A stretch of DNA of 64,000 nt from Rhabditoides inermis. Its lineage: Eukaryota; Nematoda; Chromadorea; Rhabditida; Rhabditidae. The position numbers and the translations under genes are program-made. Below are positions 13,923-22,936 of this stretch, one piece after another. The notes beneath the pieces were generated by a model that saw only the letters and a program-made list of their open reading frames with translations, ran no database searches and was not told the origin of the DNA. Positions within the stretch are counted from its first letter, which is position 1. Every line of letters begins with the position of its first letter. Where the stretch lies: contig CAWZYM010000028.1 in the NCBI GenBank assembly GCA_963966185.1, forward strand, positions 248,001 through 312,000. Reading direction: 5' to 3'.

Positions 13923-14253
13923 CACAGACTTTGGCGTTCTCCGGTGGTAATAGATCACATTTGCCCTCTCACAAGTACTGTAGGCGTAATGGATGACCGA
14001 TCACTCACGATTCCCAGTTCCCTCACTTCCTTCTGATCTTGTTTGTGAGCAGCGCCTGCCTTTGAGCTACCGTACCCGCGATCCAGACTGTAAAGAAGAA
14101 TTTAAAATACGATATAACAAGTACTGTGGGTATCTTGAACTGGGCATGTGAGATCTTGTAAGTGAGACAATGTTTATAAGCACACCTGTCATCGCTGCCA
14201 GACTTGGATCCGAGCAGCGGAACCCTCTCAGAGCCCTTGAATCGCTTGCCCAT
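6472..14253 (-). CDS. ABCB-family full ABC transporter (P-glycoprotein/MDR-like)
   Basis: ATP-driven membrane exporter with TMD1-NBD1-TMD2-NBD2 layout, typical of ABCB1/ABCB4/ABCB11. About 37 exons can be placed. TMD1 is in exons between 12965 and 10978. NBD1 has Walker [10 protein letters not shown] (10610-10735), Q-loop VSQEP (10242-10352), and [17 protein letters not shown] and VAHRLS all in exon 9887-10174. A serine-rich linker is in 9482-9615. TMD2 exons run 9090-7641. NBD2 has GHSGCGKST (7393-7587), VSQEP (7188-7331), LSGGQ and [11 protein letters not shown] (6847-6993), IAHRLST (6642-6768). The stop is at 6472-6474 after LVESQ. All catalytic motifs are intact, so both sites should hydrolyse ATP. 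The N-terminus is uncertain: [15 protein letters not shown] starts at 14253, but the phase across the third exon (13095-13206) favours a start at 13202 (MAPRRKNTP). Many introns are G-rich and under 60 bp; others contain GA/CT microsatellites. Confidence 0.93.
7018..7062. repeat. (GA)n microsatellite in ABCB intron
   Basis: Nearly pure GA run. Similar GA/CT tracts lie in other introns of the same gene at about 6560-6620, 7872-7961, 10552-10604, 11369-11445, 12062-12105 and 12532-12601. Confidence 0.95.
13207..14008. other. Long ABCB intron, no gene seen
   Basis: The 0.8 kb intron between the second and third ABCB exons. It holds a CT microsatellite (13878-13921) and otherwise AT-rich sequence. 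If translation starts at 13202 it belongs to the 5' untranslated region. Confidence 0.5.
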
Positions 14254-15314
14254 ATCTGCAACAAATACACTCTATTACACACCACATTTCTGAAATACTA
14301 TGACGCGAATATGTAGAGTGCGAGAAAGTGCGAGTGATGTAAAGTAAACAATACGTGCTTGTGCGTAGTGCTGGCGCTATCGGGAGATGGAGGGATGGTG
14401 GACGCATATAAGATAAGGGAATGAGTTCACTTCCACTATCTTTGTGGCCACAGGGCACACACTACAATCGAGGACACACATCACAGCAGGCCGCGCAGAA
14501 GCATACTCATCCACTTACAACGTGTCAACACTGCGCAACAATAAGATGGGAACGTAGAAAGAAAATTTTTCTTGTAAAAGGAAATGTAGAAGATTTTGGA
14601 CAAAACAAACGTAAAAGTATAAACGATTCCTTGGCACTTCCTTCAATTCTATGATAAATATCTGGCTGGATGACAACACGCTTCTCAAAACACCAATACA
14701 AGGTGGGTGAACATTGAAACAGTTGTGGCGGTAGACAGAGGCGAGATTGCACATTGATTAGCTGATTGCAGAGATACCGTGTGATATCAGCGTGAACGAA
14801 CCCTCGCTCCCTCAAAAACAAGACAACAGATGATCAAGTGATATTATTATGATGTTATTAATACGTGACCCCCGAACCAATCAGTCACTGGTTATGTACA
14901 ACAGGGGAGAGATTCCCACGCACACACGAACACATGTAACCTGACAGGAAACACATGTTATCAGTTAGTACATGTAATATTCATGATTGACAACTTAACT
15001 CACCAACATCATTTCAATTGAGACATGTTTATATACAAGACATGATCTTCATGATATGTGAATGACCATTAACATTGTCTGATAATGATTAACTATGAGC
15101 TAGTTGGTGCGTACTTATGTACTCATGTAATTATGCTTATCTACTTCCACCCCCATTTACTTGCCAATTCCAATGATTACACAAGAACGGTTCCACAAAA
15201 TTCCAAACACTTTATCACTTTATCGCGTCTGTACGCGAATTTACACTTTTAAAAGTTAATATCGGCAATTGAAGAGCGACTACGAATCGTTAATGTACTG
15301 TTTAATGGCTGTGC
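14254..15314. other. Spacer upstream of ABCB
   Basis: About 1 kb between the ABCB 5' end and the stop codon of the next minus-strand gene. It should contain the ABCB promoter and the 3' untranslated region of the neighbour. No exon, repeat or RNA gene was recognised. Confidence 0.5.
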
Positions 15315-16248
15315 CTATTCCTGTCGAGACGGGTCTCCCTTGGACGAGTCGCCGTCGTAGCTGTCCCTCTTCGCAGCTGTCTTCGAGAACGACGACTCCC
15401 CAGAAGTGTCCATCACCCAGTTGTTAGCCTTGTTCTTTTTCCTGCTGCTCCGATCGACCTTCTCCTTCTCCTTGGATCGATCGCCCGAGTCGTCCCTGCT
15501 TCCCTTCCTCCTCTCAGTCTCATCCACCTTCTCCACACGCTTCACCTTCTTCTTCTGAAAGACATGGATGTAACCCCTCTAGTATCCAGCGTCGCCTACC
15601 TTGCCTCCCTTCTTCATTTGAGATCGGTCGCGCTTGGCAGACTTGAAGGATGTGGCAAGGACGGGAGTCACACCTCCTTCCTCCATCTCCTTCTCAGGAG
15701 TGCCTCCGGGCATGTGGTAGCTGCAACGGAAGAATCTCCCTCCCTCTCCTTTCCTCTCTCCTCTCTCTTTCCTCCCTCTCCCCACTCTCTCTCTCTCTCT
15801 TCCACTCACACTGGCTGTTCCTTCTTGACTTGGGCTGGGCTATGTTTCAGTTGTTGTTGTTGTATTTGTCGCTGCTGTTGCCTTCTTTTGGCATTTACCA
15901 CATCTTGTGGAGTGAGTTCGGGCAGATGACGATCCTCGTACTCTCGTTTCGAAACGAATACTTTCGTGTAGAGCTTGCTGCATCCTGCCTTGATTCCTCT
16001 CCACTTCTTCTGAAAGTACACCATCGAGAGGGAGGGAGAGAGGGAAGCAAGGAGGAAGATTTGGACGGAAGAGTATACTTACCTTGAACCACGCCTTTTC
16101 CTCGTCGTCCAGAGCCATGAATCCACAGTTGACGAGAGGAGTGGTCATGATACCTAGACACTTGGTATCACCCCCTCCTCCCATCTGATGTACCTATTCC
16201 CAGCACCCATGAGAACACCTGGTGCAGCAGCGACAGCCACCACTCCAT
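15315..16248 (-). CDS. Small basic protein of unknown function
   Basis: Not recognised. Five exons join in phase: 16194-16248 (MEWWLSLLHQVFSWVLG), 16083-16153 (PLVNCGFMALDDEEKAWFK), 15810-16009 (KKWRGIKAGCSKLYTKVFV, then a glutamine-rich stretch), 15600-15720 (MPGGTPEKEMEEGG) and 15315-15554 (a Lys/Arg/Glu/Ser-rich tail ending DPSRQE). The first intron is only 40 bp (16154-16193). The N-terminal 40 residues are hydrophobic to mixed, the centre looks like a small folded domain with conserved-looking aromatic and basic residues, and the C-terminal half is charged and probably disordered. An upstream exon ending near 16305 is likely 5' untranslated. The basic tail could suit a nuclear or RNA-associated role, but that is only inference. 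Confidence 0.6.
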
Positions 16249-16367
16249 GTCTCTGCAATCGATAATCAATCGATAACCAATCGGTAGTCAATAATCGCAC
16301 TCACCCGTCGCCAACTAGTCACACACAAGAAATGACCGCTTCCCGGATCGGTCATGTGTGATGTTTG

Positions 16368-16566
16368 AGTTGACGTGGATGTGGAAATTGTATATTTGAG
16401 AGTAACGTTTCGAATACGTCTAACAAGTTCCATCAAGTTGCTGAATAGCTGAAATGAAGAATTAGCGGTTCGAGCACTTGGAGTGGTTCGAGCGGTTGTG
16501 AAAAGGAAAAAAAGAGTAGGATTGCAAATGAACAAACAGCGTAGCAGTAAGCAGTCTCTTGACATG
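16368..16566 (+). repeat. Dispersed repeat C, copy 1
   Basis: About 190 bp, from GTTGACGTGGAT to GCAGTCTCTTGACAT, with a diverged second copy in the same orientation at about 31013-31205. Shared landmarks include AAGTTCCATCA, TTGCTGA/GATAGCTGAA and GGTTCGAGC. No coding sequence is recognised in it. Confidence 0.75.
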
Positions 16567-16719
16567 ATCCTACATTACTATATAAGATATGTTCATAAAA
16601 AGTCATTTTCTCGTAATCTCATTTTATACAAGAAATTTAGAGTAGTATGATTCTTTAAACAATATGTTAGGATATAAAAACGTCACAAATAAATATAAAA
16701 CAATTACACTATAAAGAGG

Positions 16720-16981
16720 GCAGGGTTGGCCAAGTGGATAGCGTCGTTACCTGCTAAGCGCGCGGTCGGTGGTTCGATTCCCCTTGCGGACAATTGTTCG
16801 CATCCGGAACTGGTCACTTCGCGATGTTCACGCTCATCTACCATGAACAGTCAGGACTCGCGCCGCACTGTTCCAACCAAGGAGCCCCAATACCCCACTG
16901 TAGGATTGTGTGTGCTACCAGATCATCATGCTAACATTGTATGTCGGAATCAGGCTGATAAACAACAACAACAAACAACAA
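16720..16981 (+). mobile_element. tRNA-derived SINE, copy 1 (internally deleted)
   Basis: The 5' part carries RNA polymerase III boxes of a tRNA: A box TGGCCAAGTGG at 16727-16737 and B box GGTTCGATTCC at 16771-16781. A unique body and an (AAC)n-rich tail follow. The element is flanked by a 13-bp target-site duplication with one mismatch (CACTATAAAGAGG left, CACTTTAAAGAGG right). A second copy lies inverted at 19914-20285. Compared with it, this copy lacks about 107 bp directly after the tRNA-like head. Confidence 0.88.
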
Positions 16982-17121
16982 CACTTTAAAGAGGAGTACG
17001 CAATGTCAAAATGAAATGAGCAGTCTGCCTGCGAACGCGCACGTTGTGCATGACCGCGCATCGGTGAGCGCCGCCCGCCCGCCTAAACCCCTCGCCGCCC
17101 CCCGCCCCACACACACCGCAT

Positions 17122-17545
17122 ATGATGGCGCTGCCTCTGTCCGCCGCGTCGCCCATTCGGGATGAGGTTGCGCGGCCCTTCAACTCGCCGCCGCAAATGT
17201 CACGTCTGCCAGCAATTTCAAGGTACGCTAGTCATTCTGGCAAGTATGCAAGTCATTTACCGGACACCGGACACACATTACAGAGTATCGTCGAAAGATA
17301 CTACAAGCTGTCTGGAGTGCGTGAGCTGGCCACCTATCTGGATGGTGGGTTGAGATATGGAGTAAGTAAGAGAGGGCACGAGCGAGAAAGAGATGAGGAG
17401 AGCGACTTACTTCAGGTGCGCCGACACTCGAGGAGAAGGCGAAGCGCTACGAGATCCTGAGCATTATTGCCGCCCTCGCGCTCACTTCCGAGGATCTCTT
17501 TCTGCAAGTGAGTGATTAAGCAAGAGAAGGAGAGAGAGAGAGAGA

Positions 17546-17579
<34 letters not shown>

Positions 17580-19452
17580 CGTGACTGACACGAGTGTTGT
17601 GCAGGACCACCTCTTTCCCTGTTCACTTTCCCCTGTTCACCTCCTCGCAGTCGGAGCACGAGCAGTCGCTGTCGATGAGCCAGGAGCAGGCGGCTTCCCT
17701 CCTCGCCCTCGCATTCTACTGCTTGCCCTTCCCACGCCTTGGCAACCGCAACTTCGGCGCATTCCACTTTTCCAGGTACTAGATACTGTATCGCGTTTCA
17801 CAACGTTTGAGATAAACACTTGTTGAGGGTGTTAATGGAGTCGAGTCCTGTCAAGCTCGAGTTTATCTTCTCCTACTTCCGAACCGTGATCGAGAAGTGA
17901 GTACAGAGTTATTGATTGAGTGAGTGAGTGAGTGAGTGAGTGAGTGAATGAGAGAGTGAGAATGAGTGTTTCTTGTAGTATGCCAACCGGCACCCTGTCA
18001 TACGTGCGTCGGTCGCACGGCGCGGAGTGGCCCAAGTGGTTGGAGATGCACCAACCGGTGAGCGGCGTGTTCTAGCGGCAGGAGGGCAGCCAACTGTGGC
18101 ATTTCAAAATCCTCCATTTAAGCTCACTCGCATCGGAACGTGGAATAGGAGGTGCGAGGACGCGCTCGGACACATTGTCGTCGACTTCGCCAACCGCGTC
18201 GTCGGCGGCGGCACACTCGCCGAGCACGGATTCCTGCAGGTGACTACATCTCTCTTTCTCTCTACCTCCCTCTTCCCCCGTCTCCCCCTTTCTCCCTCTC
18301 TCTCCTCTCTCTCTCCCTCTCTCCGTCTCTCTCTCTCTCCTCTTTCTCCTCTCTCCCTCCTCCCCCTCTCTCTTCATCATGCCTACCTTGTAGGAAAGCT
18401 CTTGCTGCTGTCTCATCCGGAAGCGATTGTGATGCGTCTGCTGAACGAGGAGCTGGCCGCCAACGAGGCTGCGTTCTGCCTCGGCGCCGAGCGCTATTCC
18501 GGCTACTCTGGCTACTGTGCGTGAACCGTGGTAAAACTGAAACAGTGATCAAGCGACGAGCGAGCGTTGATGCAACTTGCATGCTACAGTCACACAGAAT
18601 CAGAGAGGCGCCCATAGACGCAAAATGTGAACACTGTGTGTGCAACTATTACCGAATAGTAGCATACTATTTACTACATAACTACATACCATATTAGTAT
18701 ACCTTTTTTACTTTTTTTTTGCAGCGTCGAGTGCAAAGTGGGTGCCGTTGCCCGATGGCTACCAGCGTCCTCCGCGCGACCGGAGTGGAAGAAGGATTTT
18801 CCAGGTAAGAGAGAGGAGAGAGAGGAGGGAGAGAGATTCAGATCGTAGCGGCCGACGCTCTCAACTACAACGCACAGCCCCCTTGACCAGTTCGAGCAGG
18901 CGCAGATCGAGCGTGAGCTGCGCAAGGTAACTCGTGTGCTGCATGAGCTCTGCGCACTCGTTTCTCCGCAGGCATGATTGGCGTTTCGCTCGTCCGGCCC
19001 GTCGCTCACCCTCAACGGCCACCCGACCGCGTGTCCAGTCAGCACCGGCATGTGGGGTGCCGGCGCGTTCGGAGGGTGCGCACAACTCAAAGGTGAGTGG
19101 GAGGGGTGAGCAAGGGGGCTGCATCACAGGCGACGTGCGGGACAGGCGTGACGTTTCAGCGTTAGTCCAGCTGTGCGTGTGTTCCCTGGCCGGCCGGGAT
19201 ATGATCTTCTCGTGCATGGGCCAGATCGGACTCGAGGCGGCCATCGACGCACTCTTCAACAAGCTCATCGAGAATGGAGTCAGCGTCAGTTAGTATGCGA
19301 GTGGATATCAAAAGAAAGAAGATACATTCTCAGGAGCGTTGGTTAGGGGGCTGTACTTGTACAAGAACTGCCACCACCGCGGCGAGTCCATGTTCGACTT
19401 CATTCACCGCTATGTGGATGAGCTGGTGCGAGTTGTGGACAGGCAGCAGTAG
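17122..19452 (+). pseudogene. PARG: Poly(ADP-ribose) glycohydrolase (PARG) gene with disabling lesions
   Basis: PARG removes poly(ADP-ribose) chains in the nucleus and cytoplasm. About twelve exons can be traced: 17122-17344, 17416-17507, 17651-17775 (SMSQEQAASLLALAFYC), 17828-17896, 17979-18057 (MPTGTLSYVRRSHG), 18123-18239 (VVDFANRVVGGGTLAEHGF), 18394/18399-18516 (GAERYSGYSGY), 18725-18804, 18842-18926, 18972-19092 (TGMWGAGAFGGCAQLK), 19160-19288 and 19334-19452. Three faults break it. The catalytic QEE signature after GGG is lost at 18394-18398: the first acceptor gives a frameshift and the second omits both glutamates. A one-base excess in the C run at 18878-18882 shifts the frame. TGA at 18975-18977 is in frame where PARG has Lys-Ala-Tyr-Cys-Gly-Phe. 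The first exon is uncertain. AATAAA follows at 19559-19564. A recent pseudogene is most likely; assembly error is the alternative. Confidence 0.8.
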
Positions 19453-19767
19453 TAGGACGATGAGCACCACCCCACACCATACACGTCCTTTCCCTCGCCC
19501 CATCACCCTCCCTCCCTCTACAATCCCACTTTATCATAATTAATATCTCTTAAGTACAAATAAAAGTTTATATCATGCAGGAAACGTTTCGAGTAAACAA
19601 ACATCTGGCGATTGTGGATAAAACATCTAACTATCTCTATGAACGTGAACATGAACAAAACGCCCACAACACTTCTAACAACTCTTTACGAGATAAAAAC
19701 ACGGCTTTTGATAACAACTTGTTCACTTAGTATTGGAAAGCATAAATACATAAATGATACACCTCGC

Positions 19768-20509
19768 CTAGCATCCTCCACTGTCCACAGACAGCGCGCC
19801 CTTGTTGACGATCGGGCGCATCACCAACTGAAACCAACACATGACTTCTCACTCAGTTAGAACTGAATTTCTTATACTAATTCACATTAGTCTCTTCGTA
19901 AATAGATAACAATATTTTTTGTTTGTTTCATCAGCCTGATTCCGACATGTACATACAATGGTAGCATGATGGGTTATCTGGAAGCACACACAGTCCTACA
20001 GTGGGGTATTGGGGCTTCTTGGCTGGAACAGTGCGGCGCGAGTCCTGACTGTTCATGATAGATGGGCGTGAACATCGCAATGTGACCAGTTCCGGATGCG
20101 AGGCGTAGTAGAAGATCTTGAAAGACTGCCGCCGCCGAAGGTAGGGCTCTCAGAGACTATGAATGGGTTCACGCGGCCCACGGGGGGTAGTGGAATTCGG
20201 TAGAACAATTGCCCACGAGGAGAATCGAACTAGCGACCGTTCACTTAGCAAGCTGTGACGCTATTCACTTGACCAACCCGGCCCCAGATAACAATGTACA
20301 AACAGATAAAACACAACAATGATTAAAAAACATCTCATAGTGCAATGGAGATTGAGAGTAGGAGGAAGGGGGCATACCTTGCCCTCCCTTGCGCCATAGA
20401 GTCGAAGGCGCGGCGTCGGCTTGAGCTTGAGCTTGCCGGTGGGCTGCCAGTCCCTCTCCACAAGCAGCCTGGTCTCCAGCTCAGCGAGGGCGGAGGCAGT
20501 CATCCTGCA

Positions 20510-20563
<54 letters not shown>

Positions 20564-22579
20564 CAACTCACAGACACAACACATAAGCTACAGTGATTGG
20601 TAGGAACAAACATAAACTAAAAATGATCCAGAAACATAGCAATCAATGTACACTATGAAGCATTGAGCACTCACAGGTACTCATCCACATTGACGGGCTG
20701 CCAGACAGGCACATGGAATAAATCTTGCGCAATCCGCGACGACAGCGTGAGATTCTGAAAAGTACATCATGGAAGGGAGGAGAGACAGAGCGGGAGAGGA
20801 AGAGAGATAGGGGTAAGTCACACGACATGGTAGAATATTATCAGCCTCACTCTGAACTTCCTGTCCATGACAGGGAACACCAAGCATCCGGTCTCGTTCC
20901 GCGCGTCTGACGCACTCAGACGCTTGTACTGCGCTCACACGCGCCGCTTTTCCTCTTCTAATATCGCTGGCAGTTGCACAGCTCGCGCTTGCACCTCCAC
21001 CATCATCTGAAAAGGATGATTGCTCAATCGCACTCTGCACAACGTCCATGTCTTCTTTCTCTCCCCCCCCTACCAACCTCACTCCAACTGCCGGCTTTGC
21101 CGCACTTCTTGATCAGGTTGCAGAGACACTTGTGAATATCTGGAACTTCCCGATCCACCTTCTCGTCGACACTCAGCAACGACTCGAACATGTTCAGAGA
21201 AGCCTGAAACGAAGTGAGTACATGCTATCTCGCACTGTTTGTTTCGTGCACTCACTTTGCGCAGTTCGATGTCAGCGAGTTCGTAGTCCGCCGTCACACC
21301 GGCCAGATACCGATCGACGGAACGCAGAAGCTCGCTCGCCTCGCCGCAGACGTCGTCAAACTGTGCGATGACAGGATATGGACACTGCAACAAACACACA
21401 TAACTCACATGACATTTTGACAGCATTGAGTTAGGATACAATAACAAAAACAATACAGAACACAACTCACACTGGGTCCGATCTGCATCGCCAGATAGTC
21501 TGAACATAATAAATATCGTTAAATAGAACTGGAGCGTTATCATGCTACCGTATCCAACTGAATAAGATGAAACAGACTTCATTATTGAATCCTCTGACTG
21601 ATGTACAGAAAACGACAAAATTTAAGCTCACATTTTAACTCCGACCATTTGGAAGAGACGCAACGGCGTAGACAGAAGCTGTCCGGAAAGACACTGTGCG
21701 GAAAAAAAATGATGTCCATGATCACCTCCGCGACGTCCTGCAACAGTTCTCACTATCCCTTTACTCACTCACTCTCTCTCCCTCCCTCTCCGTTCTCTCT
21801 CACACTCTCACCGCCCCCCCCCCCAAAAATAAACTTTTTCAAGGTCTGTTTTCACCAGTCGAAAGAGAATTAAATTCTGCACGATAGCTATACTTTTGTT
21901 TACCACTTGAAACTCGCAGTTCCGAGACGACAGAAAGACACTCTCAGTGCCGTCCTCAGCGACAGCAGGTCCGTCGACGAACACGCGCCCCCTTCTTCAG
22001 CCACCAAAACATTCAGCATTTTTCCAGACACCTGCAAATTCAGTTGTTTGTTGGTGGACACGCCTTCGACACCCCGCCCATTCACTCGATCAGATCGACT
22101 GTGTGACGAGGATCTGTGCGGGCGAGTTGCTACAGCTGTGGGTGGAGAGCAAACCGGAAGAACTCCACTGTCGAAAGCAGCTGCAGCGCCGTGTTGAGAT
22201 GGCAGTCGTTCCCGAAGAGGATGAGTCTGCAAAACACAAGATTTTGCAATTGTAACCTGACGAACATGATGCGGTAACTGCGAGCATGCTTCTCTCATAA
22301 TACTAAACAAGTGGAGTCAATATATTCTACTACATTAGTAATGTAGTCGACTGTAAGTCGACTGTGAGTAAGCGACTGGTGAAGTTCAATAAAGTCAATT
22401 ATTGTTTTATGTTACAGTTCAAGTAAGTAAGTATCTGTGCTATCCTGATAATAGGAAGACTAAGAGGGAAACAGGGAGCACCCACCGTTTCTGTTGCCAA
22501 CCTGCGAGTGGGGTGCTGATGGCTGCAAACGCAGCATCCGCCGAGGCGTCAGCGCATCCACCTGCCTGCGCCGTGGGCT
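19768..22579 (-). CDS. Unrecognised multi-exon gene converging on PARG
   Basis: No family recognised. In-phase exons, 5' to 3': 22502-22579, 22086-22226 (Ser/Arg-rich, probably disordered), 21904/21907-22031 (VSGKMLNVLVAEEGG), a gap with an unresolved exon, 21632-21737 (DVAEVIMDIIFFPHSVF), 21471-21499, 21256-21384 (CPYPVIAQFDDVCGEASELL), 21078-21203 (NMFESLLSVDEKVDREV), 20851-21006, 20675-20754 (DLFHVPVWQPVNVDEYL), 20378-20504 (GKLKLKPTPRLRLYGAREGK) and 19768-19827 (ending ALSVDSGGC). The middle looks helical; the end is a short, conserved-looking segment. In exon 20851-21006 a TGA (20935-20937) is in frame unless the acceptor just after it (CAG at 20931-20933) is used, which keeps the frame. 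An ORF at 22891-23034 could be a first exon, but its 5' part is a repeat. The last intron contains a SINE and another intron a (TA)n tract. Confidence 0.55.
19914..20285 (-). mobile_element. tRNA-derived SINE, copy 2 (longer form)
   Basis: Reverse-strand copy of the SINE at 16720-16981, about 372 bp. The tRNA-like head is at the right end (A-box equivalent near 20270-20280, B-box equivalent GTTCGATTCTCC read on the minus strand near 20220-20235) and the AAC/AAA tail at the left. It is flanked by a perfect 10-bp target-site duplication, AGATAACAAT, at 19904-19913 and 20286-20295. It lies in the last intron of the minus-strand gene, in sense orientation. It keeps a roughly 107-bp segment missing from copy 1. 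Confidence 0.88.
20513..20562. repeat. (TA)n microsatellite
   Basis: Pure AT alternation of about 50 bp in an intron of the unrecognised minus-strand gene, just upstream of the exon at 20378-20504. Confidence 0.97.
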
Positions 22580-22936
22580 CTGCAAACGCAATAATAACTC
22601 GATTGAAAAATCGCGTGCTCTCTACTCTCGCCCTTCCTTATGTTTCGCTTCAATCTCACTTAGTGTCAGCGGATACATGTACGTATCTCCTTTCTTGTGT
22701 AACACAGGACCAACCAACTGAAACTCCGCCCATTGAAATGTAATCTACCTGCTCATTGTGCCAGGAGTCAGTGCAGGGACGCTAACGACTGAGGCGAGCT
22801 TCTCTGGAACGAGAATTCTGCAAAAGTGAGATCAAATTTCAAAACATAACACAGAAATCTACGAATACTTCTGTAACCAAAACAACTCACCTCTCCGCGG
22901 AAAAAGCTTGCAGCGAGCGAGTAAGACTTTCCATTC

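Noticed and set aside
18975..18977. Selenocysteine or a variant genetic code at the PARG TGA
   Set aside because: TGA ends three intact genes in this window, known PARG proteins are not selenoproteins, and no SECIS-like hairpin was recognised. A nonsense change is simpler.
22086..22226. Nonsense TAG in the frame reading LILFGNDCHLNTALQ
   Set aside because: Splice phases on both sides require a different frame of this 141-bp exon, which is fully open.
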